Shown piece after piece: positions 39,188 through 49,848 of a DNA stretch of 64,000 nucleotides. The stretch comes from Sphingobacterium thalpophilum (lineage in GTDB: Bacteria; Bacteroidota; Bacteroidia; Sphingobacteriales; Sphingobacteriaceae), in assembly GCA_945868825.1 (NCBI GenBank), contig CAMBMM010000001.1, positions 186,001 through 250,000 on the forward strand. The letters are read 5' to 3'. The translations under genes were made by a program, and so were the position numbers. The notes beneath the pieces were generated by a model that saw only the letters and a program-made list of their open reading frames with translations, searched no databases and was not told where the DNA came from. Every line of letters begins with the position of its first letter. Position 1 is the first letter of the stretch.

Positions 39188-39820
39188 ATGAGCAATTACA
39201 TAGAAAAATTAAATTGGCGTTATGCCACCAAGCGTATGAACAATACGCCCATAGCCGAAGATAAATTGGCTAGAATTGTAGACGCCATTCATTTAGCACC
39301 AACTTCTGTGGGTTTGCAGCCCTTTAATTTATTAGTAATTAAAGATGCCGAAACTCGTGCTAAAATTGCTCCGGCTATTTACAACCAACCGCAAGTTAAA
39401 GAAGGAGCAGCCGTATTGGTATTTGCTGTTTGGGCAACTGCCGGCGAAGCAGAAGTTGATGCGTATATGAACCAAATTGCACAAGAACGTAATGTTCCGT
39501 TAGAAACGTTGGCCGATTTCAGAGCTATGGTTTCAGGTGCAGTAAAAGGAAAATCTCCAGCTGAATTACATACCTGGTTCGCCAACCAAACCTACATTGC
39601 TTTAGGTTTTGGGCTAGTGGCTGCCGCCATTGAAAACGTTGATAGTACCCCAATGGAAGGCTTTAACCCTGCCGCTTTAGATGAAGTATTAGGTTTAGCA
39701 GCAAAAGGCCTAAAAAGTACGGTAGTATTGGTATTGGGTAACCGCGATGAAGCAACCGATTATTTAGTGAATGCTAAAAAAGTACGCCGCCCGAAAGCGG
39801 AATTTGTAGAATATATTTAA
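39188..39820 (+). CDS. NAD(P)H-dependent oxidoreductase, nitroreductase family
   Basis: LNWRYATKRMNNTPIAEDKLARIVDAIHLAPTSVGLQPFNLLVI. Confidence 0.93.
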   Translation: MSNYIEKLNWRYATKRMNNTPIAEDKLARIVDAIHLAPTSVGLQPFNLLVIKDAETRAKIAPAIYNQPQVKEGAAVLVFAVWATAGEAEVDAYMNQIAQERNVPLETLADFRAMVSGAVKGKSPAELHTWFANQTYIALGFGLVAAAIENVDSTPMEGFNPAALDEVLGLAAKGLKSTVVLVLGNRDEATDYLVNAKKVRRPKAEFVEYI

Positions 39821-39844
39821 GTTAGGTTTATAAGGTTTGTTTAG

Positions 39845-39877
39845 AAACTCCTGAGTTAGAGGCTCAGGAGTTTTTTT
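39845..39877 (+). terminator. Rho-independent terminator after nitroreductase
   Basis: AAACTCCTGAG-TTAGAGG-CTCAGGAGTTT T-run. Confidence 0.88.
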
Positions 39878-39936
39878 ATTCGTTTAACCCAGCCATTATC
39901 TGTATTTTGGTAATATTGTTTAAACAGCAATTATTC

Positions 39937-41997
39937 ATGAAAAAATTAGTGTTAGTGCTTTTCTTGGTAACCAGTTTTGGCTTAAGTATAGCCCAAGAAA
40001 TTAATCCCAAAAACATTCAAATTGCCCGTGATAAATGGGGTGTGCCACATATTTTTGGCAAAACCGATGCCGAAGTGGCTTATGGTTTGGCTTGGGCACA
40101 TTCCGAAGATGATTTTGCCACCATACAAACTTCTTATTTGGCTGGAAAAGGCATGTTGGGTTTGTTGAAAGGAAAACAAGGCGCACAAATTGATTATGTT
40201 GTGCAACTTTTTAGAGCTAAAGAACTGGTAGAAGCTAGGTACGAAAAAGACATAAGCCCACAATATAAGGCGGTACTATTGGGTTATGCCCAAGGTTTTA
40301 ATGCCTATGCCAAAGCACATAAAAAACAGGTATTGGTTCCCGATTTGTTTCCGGTTACGCCAAAAGATATGTTGGCATTCTCGGTTTTGCAGTTAGCCAT
40401 TAGCTCTGGTGCCGACCAAGCACTAAAAGCAATTTTTGATGGTAAGGTAGCTACTCTCGATTTTCTAAAACCAGGTGGATCCAATGCCTTTGCCTTTAAT
40501 TCGGCTAAAACCACAGATGGTAGCGTGTACTTGGCTATCAATGCCCATCAGCCTTTAGAAGGGCCCGTAGCTTTTTACGAAGCACAGTTGTGTAGTGAAG
40601 AAGGTTGGAACATATTAGGAGCGCTATTTCCGGGTGCGCCTAGTATTTTACATGGCGTAAACGAAAATTTAGGTTGGGCACATACCGTAAACTACCCCGA
40701 TAAATTAGATACCTACCAATTAGAAATAAATCCTCAAAACCCTAAACAATACAAGTTTGATGGGCAATGGGTAAACTTAGAAGAAAAGAAAATCCCCTTA
40801 AAAATTAAACTAGGTGGATTAGTTCCTATTACGGTGCAAAAAGATGCGTATTGGAGTAAATATGGTCCTACGGTTATTTCTAAAAAAGGCACATTTAGTA
40901 TTCGTACCGGTGCTTTTGATGAAATTAGAGGCCTAGAGCAGTGGTACAACATGAACAAGGCTACCAATTTTACCGAGTTTAATAAAGCGCTACAAATGGT
41001 TGCCATACCGGGTTATAATATTGTTTATGCCGATAAAAGAGACACTATTTTTTACATCAGCAATGGCAAATTACCTCTTCGCGATTCAAGTTATGCTTGG
41101 AAAGGAACCTTGCCGGGGAATACTTCTAAAACACTGTGGACGGAGTATCACAAATTAAGCGACTTACCTCAAGTGTTAAAACCAGCGTCGGGTTATGTGT
41201 TTAATACGAATCACAGTCCCTTTAATTCCACCGCCCCAGCAGAGAACATTTCGGTAAAAAATTACGACAAAACTATGGGTTATGAAACTTGGGAAAATAA
41301 CCGCAGTGTACGCTTTATGGAGCAGGTAGCGGTCAAAGATAAATTTACATTTGAGGAATTTAAGCACATCAAATTCGATCACCAATTGCCGCAAAAATTA
41401 GCTTTTTTTACCAATACTGATAGTCTATTTCTATTAGAGGAAGCAAAAAATTCGGAGATAGCCGATGTGTTACACATTTTAAAAACGTGGGATCGGAAGG
41501 CCGATACCAGTAGTATTGGCGCCAGCATCTTTATTCATACCTATTACTATCTAGAAAAAATATTGAAACAAAAAGGTATTGTTTATGGCGTGTTAACAAG
41601 TGCTACAGCACGGGCTGCATTACTAGAAACCAAAAACTATTTCAACAAATACTACAGTTCGGTGAATGTGCCTTTGGGGAATTACCAGCGCTTAATTCGT
41701 GGTAACGTTAGCATGGCAGTAGTGGGTATGCCCGATGTTTTAGCAGCGGCTCATGCCGAACCCTATAAAAATGGGCAAATAAAAGTTAATCAAGGCGATG
41801 CCTATATTGAATTGGTTCATTTTACCAAAGATGGTCCAGAGATAGAGAGTATAAATTGTTATGGGGCATCGGCTGATCCGAAAAGCCCGCATTATACCGA
41901 TCAAATGCCTTTATTTGTGAAACAGCAAACCAAAAAAATGACCTTGAATAAAACTGAGGTGTTGCGTACAGCCGAACGTATTTATCATCCACAGTAA
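39937..41997 (+). CDS. Penicillin acylase family Ntn-hydrolase (acylase)
   Basis: Signal peptide MKKLVLVLFLVTSFGLSIAQ; IARDKWGVPHIFGKTDAEVAYGLAWAHSEDDF; processing site GGSNAFAFNSAKT; NAHQPLEGPVAFYEAQL. Confidence 0.9.
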   Translation: MKKLVLVLFLVTSFGLSIAQEINPKNIQIARDKWGVPHIFGKTDAEVAYGLAWAHSEDDFATIQTSYLAGKGMLGLLKGKQGAQIDYVVQLFRAKELVEARYEKDISPQYKAVLLGYAQGFNAYAKAHKKQVLVPDLFPVTPKDMLAFSVLQLAISSGADQALKAIFDGKVATLDFLKPGGSNAFAFNSAKTTDGSVYLAINAHQPLEGPVAFYEAQLCSEEGWNILGALFPGAPSILHGVNENLGWAHTVNYPDKLDTYQLEINPQNPKQYKFDGQWVNLEEKKIPLKIKLGGLVPITVQKDAYWSKYGPTVISKKGTFSIRTGAFDEIRGLEQWYNMNKATNFTEFNKALQMVAIPGYNIVYADKRDTIFYISNGKLPLRDSSYAWKGTLPGNTSKTLWTEYHKLSDLPQVLKPASGYVFNTNHSPFNSTAPAENISVKNYDKTMGYETWENNRSVRFMEQVAVKDKFTFEEFKHIKFDHQLPQKLAFFTNTDSLFLLEEAKNSEIADVLHILKTWDRKADTSSIGASIFIHTYYYLEKILKQKGIVYGVLTSATARAALLETKNYFNKYYSSVNVPLGNYQRLIRGNVSMAVVGMPDVLAAAHAEPYKNGQIKVNQGDAYIELVHFTKDGPEIESINCYGASADPKSPHYTDQMPLFVKQQTKKMTLNKTEVLRTAERIYHPQ

Positions 41998-42013
41998 AAT
42001 ATTCCTTTTTCAT

Positions 42014-42043
42014 TTTGTAATCACTTAAAAAAGCGTAATTTTG
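42014..42043 (+). promoter_or_regulatory. Bacteroidota consensus promoter for tRNA-Leu(TAG)
   Basis: TTTG (42014-42017) - N18 - TAATTTTG (42036-42043), 21 nt before the tRNA 5' end. Confidence 0.7.
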
Positions 42044-42064
42044 CAGTCCAAATAATCCTAAAAT

Positions 42065-42149
42065 GCGGATGTGGCGTAATTGGTAGCCGCACCAGACTTA
42101 GGATCTGGCGCTTCACGGCGTGGGGGTTCGAGTCCCTTCATCCGCACCA
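42065..42149 (+). tRNA. tRNA-Leu (anticodon TAG)
   Basis: Acceptor GCGGATG/CATCCGC, anticodon loop CTTAGGA flanked by CCAGA/TCTGG, GGGTTCGAGTCCC T-arm, encoded CCA. Confidence 0.95.
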
Positions 42150-42205
42150 AATCCCTCCAATAAAACGGGGGGATTTTTGTATCAACTTAAACAAAAGGTT
42201 TAAAA

Positions 42206-43555
42206 ATGAATATCACTCAGCAAAAAATCGATCAACTAAACGCTATCATCAACGTAAAAATTTCGCCTGCCGATTATCAAGAACGGGTAGAGAAAGCTAT
42301 TAAAGAGCAAGCTAAAAAGGCTAAAATTCCAGGATTTCGTCCCGGTATGGTGCCTGCCGCACACATTAAAAAAATGTATGGTAAGAGTATTTTAGTAGAT
42401 GAAATTAATACCTTATTGAGCGATACAGTTAACACGTACATTACAGACAACAAAATAGAAGTATTGGGCCAGCCATTGCCTAAAATGGACGATAGCAAAG
42501 AGCCTAACTGGGATTTTAACGACGAGTTTGAGTTTGAATACGAATTGGGCCTAGCACCTGAGTTTGCATTAAGTTTTACTGCAAAAGATAAATTGCCCCA
42601 CTACAAAATTAAAGTGGATAAAGAAACCTTGGCTTCACGTACCAAAAACCTACGTAAAAGCTATGGTAAAATGACCAACCCTGAAGTAGCTGCAGGCGAT
42701 GATGTGCTCTTTGGAGAATTGCTGCAATTGGCTAAAGACGGTTCGCCTTATGAAGGCGGTTTTGGTAACGATAAAGCTTCTATTCGTTTAGATTTAGTAG
42801 CCGATACAAAAATTAAAAAGTCACTTATAGGCCTCGAAAAAGGTGCGATAGTAACCTTAGATTTGAATAAAGCTTTTGAAGGTGATGCTACTCAACTGGC
42901 AAAATTATTAAATGTAGAAGAAGAAGCGGTAAACGGCTTAAAATCCGATTTTCAATTCACCGTTAAAAATATCAATCGTTTAGAAGAAGCCGATTTAACA
43001 CAGGAGTTTTTTGATAAACTATTCGGTCCGGACACCATTAAAACCGAAAAAGAATTTGAGGCCAAAATTACCGAAGAGTTAGAAAGTATGATGCAGCAAA
43101 ATGCAGAGCAACGCTTACAAAATGATTTATACAAATTTGGTACCGAAAAAGTTAAATTAAATTTGCCAGATGCCTTTCTAAAGCGTTGGCTAATAGCTAC
43201 AAATGAGAATTTAACTGCCGCCGAAATTGATGCCGATTACGCCAATTTTGCTCAAAATTTAAAATGGACCTTAATTGAAAACAAGATTATTAAGGACAAT
43301 GCCATTGAAATTAAATACGAAGACGTTTTTAAAGCGGCAAAAACCCGTTTAGATGGTCAGTTTCGTATGTATAGCCCACAAGCACTGCCAGAAGAGCAGT
43401 TGGCCGAATACACGGTACAGTTTTTGCAGAACAAAGAAAACGCCAACCGAATCTTTGATGAAGTAAAGGCAGTAAAAGTATTTGATTATTTAAAATCTGT
43501 AGTTACCTTAGATACTAAGGAAATTGCTTACAACAAGTTCTTAGAACTTGCCTAA
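42206..43555 (+). CDS. tig: Trigger factor
   Basis: N-terminal ribosome-binding region IPGFRPGMVPAAHIKKMYGKSILVDEINTLL; adjacent to clpP and clpX. Confidence 0.92.
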   Translation: MNITQQKIDQLNAIINVKISPADYQERVEKAIKEQAKKAKIPGFRPGMVPAAHIKKMYGKSILVDEINTLLSDTVNTYITDNKIEVLGQPLPKMDDSKEPNWDFNDEFEFEYELGLAPEFALSFTAKDKLPHYKIKVDKETLASRTKNLRKSYGKMTNPEVAAGDDVLFGELLQLAKDGSPYEGGFGNDKASIRLDLVADTKIKKSLIGLEKGAIVTLDLNKAFEGDATQLAKLLNVEEEAVNGLKSDFQFTVKNINRLEEADLTQEFFDKLFGPDTIKTEKEFEAKITEELESMMQQNAEQRLQNDLYKFGTEKVKLNLPDAFLKRWLIATNENLTAAEIDADYANFAQNLKWTLIENKIIKDNAIEIKYEDVFKAAKTRLDGQFRMYSPQALPEEQLAEYTVQFLQNKENANRIFDEVKAVKVFDYLKSVVTLDTKEIAYNKFLELA

Positions 43556-43565
43556 CTCTACACCT

Positions 43566-44267
43566 ATGAACATAGATAAAAATGAATTTCGTAAATATGC
43601 GGTAAAACACCACCGCATTGGTAGCCAACACGTAGATAGCTTTATGGCTCGAGTAGAGCAAAGTGCTATACCTATGTCTATGACGCCTTATATTATTGAA
43701 GAACGCCAATTAAACGTGGCCCAAATGGATGTATTTTCTCGATTAATGATGGACCGCATCATTTTCCTGGGCGATGCCATTTACGATAATATTGCCAATA
43801 TTATTCAAGCTCAGTTATTGTTTTTGCAATCAACCGATGCCAAACGTGATATTCAAATTTATATCAATTCGCCAGGCGGTTCGGTATATGCCGGTTTAGG
43901 CATTTATGATACGATGCAATACATTAGCCCCGATGTGGCTACCATTTGTACCGGTATGGCAGCATCTATGGCAGCCGTATTGTTATGCGCCGGAGCCGAT
44001 GGCAAACGTGCGGCCTTAAAACACTCACGTGTAATGATTCACCAACCCTTGGGAGGTGTTCAAGGTCAGGCTTCTGATATTGAAATTACCGCTCGTGAAA
44101 TTTTAAAATTGAAAAAAGAATTATACGAAATTATTGCCAATCACTCGGGTGCTCCGTACGAGAAAGTACACGATGCTTCCGACCGCGATTATTGGATGAT
44201 TGCACAAGAAGCCAAAGACTTTGGTATGATTGATGAAGTATTGGCAAGTACCCCTGCAACAAAATAA
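43566..44267 (+). CDS. clpP: ATP-dependent Clp protease proteolytic subunit
   Basis: [65 protein letters not shown]. Confidence 0.96.
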   Translation: MNIDKNEFRKYAVKHHRIGSQHVDSFMARVEQSAIPMSMTPYIIEERQLNVAQMDVFSRLMMDRIIFLGDAIYDNIANIIQAQLLFLQSTDAKRDIQIYINSPGGSVYAGLGIYDTMQYISPDVATICTGMAASMAAVLLCAGADGKRAALKHSRVMIHQPLGGVQGQASDIEITAREILKLKKELYEIIANHSGAPYEKVHDASDRDYWMIAQEAKDFGMIDEVLASTPATK

Positions 44268-44268
44268 G

Positions 44269-45510
44269 ATGAGTAAACAACATTCAAAAGATATTATCTG
44301 CTCTTTTTGTGGCTCCAGTAAGCAAGATACCCTCATGCTTATTGCCGGCCTCGATGCACATATCTGCGATAAATGCGTTACCCAAGCTAGCCAAATCGTA
44401 TCCGAAGAATCGGCAGTACGTACTAAAAAATCGGCACAATCGGCTATTAATTTATTAAAACCGATAGAAATTAAGCAACACCTCGACCAATACGTAATTG
44501 GCCAAGATGAAGCCAAAAAAGTGCTAGCCGTAGCGGTTTATAACCACTATAAACGCTTAAACCAAAAGGTAACTGCCGATGAGGTGGAGATTGAAAAATC
44601 GAATATCATGATGGTGGGCGAAACCGGTACCGGAAAAACCTTGTTGGCTAAAACCATTGCCAAAACCTTACACGTACCTTTTTGCATTTGCGATGCTACT
44701 GTTTTAACCGAAGCCGGTTATGTAGGCGAAGATGTAGAAAGCATTTTAACCCGATTGTTGCAAGCAGCCGATTACGATGTAGCCGCCGCCGAACGGGGTA
44801 TAGTATACATTGATGAAGTAGATAAAATTGCTCGTAAAAGCGACAATCCATCTATCACCAGAGATGTATCGGGTGAAGGGGTGCAGCAAGCGCTCTTAAA
44901 AATATTAGAAGGAACCATTGTAAACGTACCACCTCAAGGCGGACGTAAACACCCGGATCAGAAAATGATTCCAGTGAATACCGATAATATCTTATTTATT
45001 TGCGGTGGAGCTTTTGATGGCATTGAGAAAAAAATTGCCAATCGCTTGCGTACCCAAACCGTAGGCTATAAAGTAGAGAAAGAAAACAACGAAGTAGATA
45101 AAGAAAATCTCTACAAATACCTTAGTCCGCAAGATTTAAAAGCCTTTGGCTTAATACCCGAGCTAATTGGCCGAGTGCCGGTGCTTACGCACTTAAACCC
45201 GCTAGATAAAGCCACTCTACGAAGTATTTTAAGTGAGCCTAAAAACTCCTTAGTAAAGCAATATCAAAAATTATTCGAATATGAAGGCGTAGCACTCACA
45301 CTTGAGCCCGAAGTATTGGCGTTTATAGTAGATAAAGCCATGGAATTTAAATTGGGGGCCCGCGGGCTCCGCTCCATTTGCGAAGCCATTATGATGGATG
45401 CCATGTTTGAAATCCCATCAGGAAAACCACTCAAAACCTTGTCCATTAGTTTGGCTTATGCATTAGATAAATTCGAAAAATCTGATTTAAGAAAATTAAA
45501 AGTTGCTTAA
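44269..45510 (+). CDS. clpX: ATP-dependent Clp protease ATP-binding subunit ClpX
   Basis: Zinc finger [51 protein letters not shown]. Start ATG 44269. Confidence 0.96.
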   Translation: MSKQHSKDIICSFCGSSKQDTLMLIAGLDAHICDKCVTQASQIVSEESAVRTKKSAQSAINLLKPIEIKQHLDQYVIGQDEAKKVLAVAVYNHYKRLNQKVTADEVEIEKSNIMMVGETGTGKTLLAKTIAKTLHVPFCICDATVLTEAGYVGEDVESILTRLLQAADYDVAAAERGIVYIDEVDKIARKSDNPSITRDVSGEGVQQALLKILEGTIVNVPPQGGRKHPDQKMIPVNTDNILFICGGAFDGIEKKIANRLRTQTVGYKVEKENNEVDKENLYKYLSPQDLKAFGLIPELIGRVPVLTHLNPLDKATLRSILSEPKNSLVKQYQKLFEYEGVALTLEPEVLAFIVDKAMEFKLGARGLRSICEAIMMDAMFEIPSGKPLKTLSISLAYALDKFEKSDLRKLKVA

Positions 45511-45514
45511 CACG

Positions 45515-45539
45515 AACCCCGAACATTCGGGGTTTTTTG
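45515..45539 (+). terminator. Rho-independent terminator after clpX
   Basis: AACCCCGAA-CA-TTCGGGGTTTTTT. Confidence 0.85.
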
Positions 45540-45559
45540 TATAAATTAAATTATACGCT

Positions 45560-46375
45560 ATGAAAAACGAAAAATCAACTGAAACCCCTATAAAAAAAGG
45601 GTTAAAGAGCAAAGAAGAGATTGTAAAAAATTGGCTTCCGAGATATACTGGAAGAGAATTGCATGAGTTTACAGATTATATCTTGTTAACCAATTTCTCA
45701 AAATACTTAACCTTGTTTTCGCAGTGGAACGATAACGCACCTATTATGGGCCTAGACAAACCCATGCAAAGCGTATCGGCTAACGGAATTACGCTCATTA
45801 ACTTTGGTATGGGAAGTGCCATGGCAGCCACCATGATGGATTTATTAAGTGCCATTAACCCCAAAGCAGTATTGTTTTTAGGTAAATGTGGTGGCTTAAA
45901 GAAAAAAAATGCACTAGGTGATTTAATTCTTCCTATTGCTGCGATTCGAGGCGAAGGAACATCAAACGATTATTTCCCCGCTGAAGTGCCAGCCTTACCT
46001 TCTTTTGCTTTACAGAAAGCAATCTCTACAACTATTAGAGATCATGCTTTAGACTATTGGACAGGTACTGTTTACACCACCAACCGCAGGGTATGGGAGC
46101 ACGATAAAGAATTTAAAAAGCACTTACAAACCATTAGAGCCATGGCCGTGGATATGGAAACGGCTACGATTTTTATCACCGGTTTTGCCAACGAAATCCC
46201 TACTGGGGCTTTATTGTTGGTATCCGATCAGCCCATGGTGCCCGAAGGTGTAAAAACGGCAGAAAGTGATTCAAACGTAACAGCACATTATGTAGAAGAT
46301 CATTTAAATGTAGGGATCAATTCGTTAAAACAATTAATTAATGGTGGCTTAACGGTCAAACACTTGAAATTCTAA
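45560..46375 (+). CDS. amn: AMP nucleosidase
   Basis: INFGMGSAMAATMMDLLSAINPKAVLFLGKCGGL, AVDMETATIFITGFANEIPTGALLLVSDQPM. Confidence 0.88.
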   Translation: MKNEKSTETPIKKGLKSKEEIVKNWLPRYTGRELHEFTDYILLTNFSKYLTLFSQWNDNAPIMGLDKPMQSVSANGITLINFGMGSAMAATMMDLLSAINPKAVLFLGKCGGLKKKNALGDLILPIAAIRGEGTSNDYFPAEVPALPSFALQKAISTTIRDHALDYWTGTVYTTNRRVWEHDKEFKKHLQTIRAMAVDMETATIFITGFANEIPTGALLLVSDQPMVPEGVKTAESDSNVTAHYVEDHLNVGINSLKQLINGGLTVKHLKF

Positions 46376-46381
46376 ACGTGT

Positions 46382-47362
46382 ATGTGGTATAAAAACATCC
46401 TCGAAACTATTGGAAATACACCCTTGGTCCAATTAAATAGCATTGTAAAAGGGGTTTCTGCTACGGTATTGGCTAAAATAGAAACTACTAATCCGGGTAA
46501 TTCTATAAAAGACCGCATGGCATTAAAAATGATTGAGGATGCCGAACGCAGTGGCGTGTTAAAACCGGGTGGTACTATTATTGAAGGCACTTCTGGAAAT
46601 ACCGGAATGGGTTTAGCCATTGCAGCGGTGGTAAAGGGTTACAAATGTATTTTTACCACTACCGATAAGCAATCTAAAGAAAAAGTAGATGCCTTGCGTG
46701 CCTTTGGTGCAGAGGTAATTGTATGCCCAACTAATGTTGAGCCCGAAGATCCACGTTCGTATTACTCGGTTTCTAGCCGTTTGGAGCGGGAAGTGCCAAA
46801 TTCGTGGAAACCCAACCAATACGATAATTTATCTAACACTCAAGCGCACTACGAGCAAACTGGGCCCGAAATTTGGGAACAAACCGAAGGGAAAATTACC
46901 CACCTAGTAGTGGGCGTAGGTACTGGCGGCACCATTTCTGGTACGGCTAAATATTTAAAAGAGAAAAATCCGGCAATAAAAATTTGGGGTATTGATACCT
47001 ACGGCTCGGTATTTAAAAAGTATAAAGAAACCGGTGAGTTTGATAAAAATGAGATATATCCCTATGTTACGGAAGGTATTGGCGAAGATTTTTTACCAGC
47101 CAATGTTGATTTTAGCTTAATAGATCGCTTTGAGAAAGTAACGGATAAAGAGGCCGCCCTCATGACCCGTGAAATTGCCCGTAAAGAAGGCATTTTTGCT
47201 GGCAACTCCGCCGGATCGGCAGTAGCGGGCTTATTGCAACTTAAAGGCGAACTTAAAGCTAGCGATGTGGTGGTGATTATTTTTCATGACCACGGAACTC
47301 GTTATTTGGGAAAAATGTACAACGACGATTGGTTACGTGCCCAAGGCTACTTGGAAGATTAA
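46382..47362 (+). CDS. PLP-dependent cysteine synthase family protein
   Basis: NILETIGNTPLVQLN, NPGNSIKDRMAL, EGTSGNTGMGLAI, VGTGGTISGTAKYLKE, HDHGTRYLGKMYND. Confidence 0.92.
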   Translation: MWYKNILETIGNTPLVQLNSIVKGVSATVLAKIETTNPGNSIKDRMALKMIEDAERSGVLKPGGTIIEGTSGNTGMGLAIAAVVKGYKCIFTTTDKQSKEKVDALRAFGAEVIVCPTNVEPEDPRSYYSVSSRLEREVPNSWKPNQYDNLSNTQAHYEQTGPEIWEQTEGKITHLVVGVGTGGTISGTAKYLKEKNPAIKIWGIDTYGSVFKKYKETGEFDKNEIYPYVTEGIGEDFLPANVDFSLIDRFEKVTDKEAALMTREIARKEGIFAGNSAGSAVAGLLQLKGELKASDVVVIIFHDHGTRYLGKMYNDDWLRAQGYLED

Positions 47363-47589
47363 TAACCAGATTTGCGTTTAGTTTTTAAAGTCTGAAAATA
47401 ATGTATTACAAGCAAAATTACTGCAGTAATACAGCAGAGAAAAGATAATCCAAACCCCAAAAAATAGGGAATCATTCCACTCATCTCGTCGAAAATACGA
47501 TTCCCATCGGGAGTGAAAGCACCCCAATAGCCAAATACACCGCAAATAAGGGATACTAGGAATAAAATTTTAGCACTTTTAAGAAGCAT
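47359..47589 (-). CDS. Small hypothetical membrane protein
   Basis: 76 aa with three hydrophobic segments; overlaps the convergent cysteine synthase stop by 4 nt. Confidence 0.55.
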   Translation of the reverse strand: MLLKSAKILFLVSLICGVFGYWGAFTPDGNRIFDEMSGMIPYFLGFGLSFLCCITAVILLVIHYFQTLKTKRKSGY

Positions 47590-47635
47590 ATACTCTTAAT
47601 AATGCTTTTTTTTCAATTTTAGTACTTAGATAAAA

Positions 47636-48961
47636 TTAATGCGAAGGTTTTTCGGCGCTAATACGTTTAATATTGGCTCCTAAAGCTAATAAACGTTCAT
47701 CAATATGTTGATAGCCACGCTCAATTTGTTCGATGTTGTGAATTATAGAGGTTCCTTCGGCAGATAAGGCCGCAATTAACAAAGAAACTCCAGCACGAAT
47801 ATCTGGAGAAGTCATCTCTAAACCCTTTAATTTCACTTTTCGGTCTAAACCAATTACGGTAGCACGGTGCGGATCGCAAAGAATAATCTGTGCGCCCATA
47901 TCAATCAGTTTATCTACAAAGAATAAACGGCTCTCAAACATTTTTTGATGAATGAGTACAGTTCCTTTTGCTTGCGTTGCTACCACAAGAATAATGCTCA
48001 ATAAATCGGGTGTAAAGCCTGGCCATGGTGCATCCGCAATAGTCATGATAGAACCATCAATAAAGCTTTCTATTTCGTAATGTTTTTGAGCCGGGATGAA
48101 TAAATCATCGCCACGACGCTCCATCTGAATTCCTAATCGCCGAAAAATCTCCGGAATAATACCCAATTCCTCGAAATGCACATCTTTAATGGTAATTTCA
48201 GATTGAGTCATGGCAGCTAAGCCAATAAAAGAGCCAATTTCAATCATATCGGGTAACATGCGGTGTTCCGTTCCACCTAATTTTGTTACCCCCTCAATAG
48301 TTAATAAATTAGAACCAATACCCGAAATTTTAGCACCCATGCGGTTGAGCATTTTGCATAATTGCTGCAAATAAGGTTCGCAGGCAGCATTGTATAGGGT
48401 GGTGGTACCTTTGGCCAATACGGCAGCCATGAGCACGTTTGCTGTACCAGTTACCGACGCCTCATCTAATAAAATATACGTACCTTTTAAATTGGTTGCA
48501 TCTACCGTAAAAAAGTTTGTTTTTGCATCGTAATCAAAACGAGCACCTAATTTCTCAAATCCTAAAAAGTGTGTATCTAATCTACGACGTCCAATTTTGT
48601 CGCCACCCGGTTTCGGGATAGCGGCTTTACCAAAACGAGCTAATAAAGGCCCCACAATCATAATAGAACCTCTTAAACTGCCACCTTTTGTTCTGAAAGT
48701 TGCCGATTGAAAGAAATCTAAATTAATATTTTTAGCCTCAAAGGTATAGGTATCTTTGTTTATACGCTCAATCGTTACGCCCAAATCACTCAATAGTTCT
48801 ATGAGTTTATTTACATCTTTAATATCGGGTATATTGCTAATAGTTACCTTTTTTTCGGTTAATAAAACTGCCGAAATAATTTGTAAAGCTTCGTTTTTTG
48901 CGCCTTGAGGAGTTATTTCACCTTTTAGCGGTTTGCCTCCAATAATTTCAAATGCGTTCAT
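47636..48961 (-). CDS. murA: UDP-N-acetylglucosamine 1-carboxyvinyltransferase
   Basis: GGKPLKGEITPQGAKNEALQIISAVLLT, RTKGGSLRGSIMIVGPLLARFGKA, DIRAGVSLLIAALSAEGTS. Confidence 0.95.
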   Translation of the reverse strand: MNAFEIIGGKPLKGEITPQGAKNEALQIISAVLLTEKKVTISNIPDIKDVNKLIELLSDLGVTIERINKDTYTFEAKNINLDFFQSATFRTKGGSLRGSIMIVGPLLARFGKAAIPKPGGDKIGRRRLDTHFLGFEKLGARFDYDAKTNFFTVDATNLKGTYILLDEASVTGTANVLMAAVLAKGTTTLYNAACEPYLQQLCKMLNRMGAKISGIGSNLLTIEGVTKLGGTEHRMLPDMIEIGSFIGLAAMTQSEITIKDVHFEELGIIPEIFRRLGIQMERRGDDLFIPAQKHYEIESFIDGSIMTIADAPWPGFTPDLLSIILVVATQAKGTVLIHQKMFESRLFFVDKLIDMGAQIILCDPHRATVIGLDRKVKLKGLEMTSPDIRAGVSLLIAALSAEGTSIIHNIEQIERGYQHIDERLLALGANIKRISAEKPSH

Positions 48962-48995
48962 ATCTGATTAGAAAGTGAAGAGTGGGTAAATGAGA

Positions 48996-49655
48996 TTAGT
49001 AACGTTTAGCGCCATTGTTGCTACGTTGGCGGTTATTACTATTGTTTTTATTGTTAGAACGGCCTTTATTATGCTGATTTCTAGGTCTAACGGGTGCCGC
49101 CTGACGGTACTCTACTTTATTTAAGTTCACGTTTTCGTTTAGCTGTAATTCGCCGCCAGAAAATTCTTTTAAATCTTTAATAATAGTTTCGTCCGATACA
49201 TTGTCTTTATTCCAAGTTACATAAGCCATTTTCATGAAATTGGCAATAGCCTCTACCAATTGTTGCTTACGTTCTGGATCGGCCATCTCTTTAGCACGAC
49301 TAATCATAATTTCTACCGTTTTACCATAATGCTTATACCGAATGCGTTGTTGCGGATAATTTAGAGGTTTTGGTTTAAAATGAATGGCCTCTGGTAATGG
49401 TTTGGGGTAGGGGGAATCTACATCAATCTTAAAATCAGAAATGATGTGTAAATGATCCCATAATTTATGTTTAAAATCAGCCACATCGCGTAAATGCGGA
49501 TTTAGAAATCCCATCAAATCAATAACCACTTGTGCATATTGGTTGCGTTCTTCCTTGGTAGGCAAATCGCAGATGAAGCCTACCATATTTTGAACATTAC
49601 GTCCATATTCTGAAAGGATTAATTTTTTCCGGGTGCTGTTGTAATCAAATGTCAT
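48996..49655 (-). CDS. DUF4290 domain-containing protein with Arg/Asn-rich tail
   Basis: FDYNSTRKKLILSEYGRNVQNMVGFICDLPTKEERN; C-term RPRNQHNKGRSNNKNNSNNRQRSNNGAKRY. Confidence 0.85.
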   Translation of the reverse strand: MTFDYNSTRKKLILSEYGRNVQNMVGFICDLPTKEERNQYAQVVIDLMGFLNPHLRDVADFKHKLWDHLHIISDFKIDVDSPYPKPLPEAIHFKPKPLNYPQQRIRYKHYGKTVEIMISRAKEMADPERKQQLVEAIANFMKMAYVTWNKDNVSDETIIKDLKEFSGGELQLNENVNLNKVEYRQAAPVRPRNQHNKGRSNNKNNSNNRQRSNNGAKRY

Positions 49656-49848
49656 ATGTGTAACTATTCCGTATGCTACGGAGTTTTTAATGCTTGTAAA
49701 TATACGCTAAATAATCATCAGGTTTAATTCTTATTCATTTATTACACCAGATAAGTTGGTCAACCAGCCATACCAATACGATATAAATTTGGTAAAGCCG
49801 AGTTCCACGATATTATAGAGCAGGCCTTAGCCAAGTACAAAGAAGGTC

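Noticed and set aside
37695-42149. Two tRNA-Leu genes 4.3 kb apart considered as flanks of an integrated element
   Set aside because: They have different anticodons, the interval holds no integrase or phage genes, and I saw no att-like direct repeat.
25056-45539. Similar hairpins (CGAA...TTCGG) at 25056, 25619 and 45515 considered as a dispersed repeat family
   Set aside because: Each lies directly after a CDS with a T-run; the similarity is expected for stable terminator stem-loops.
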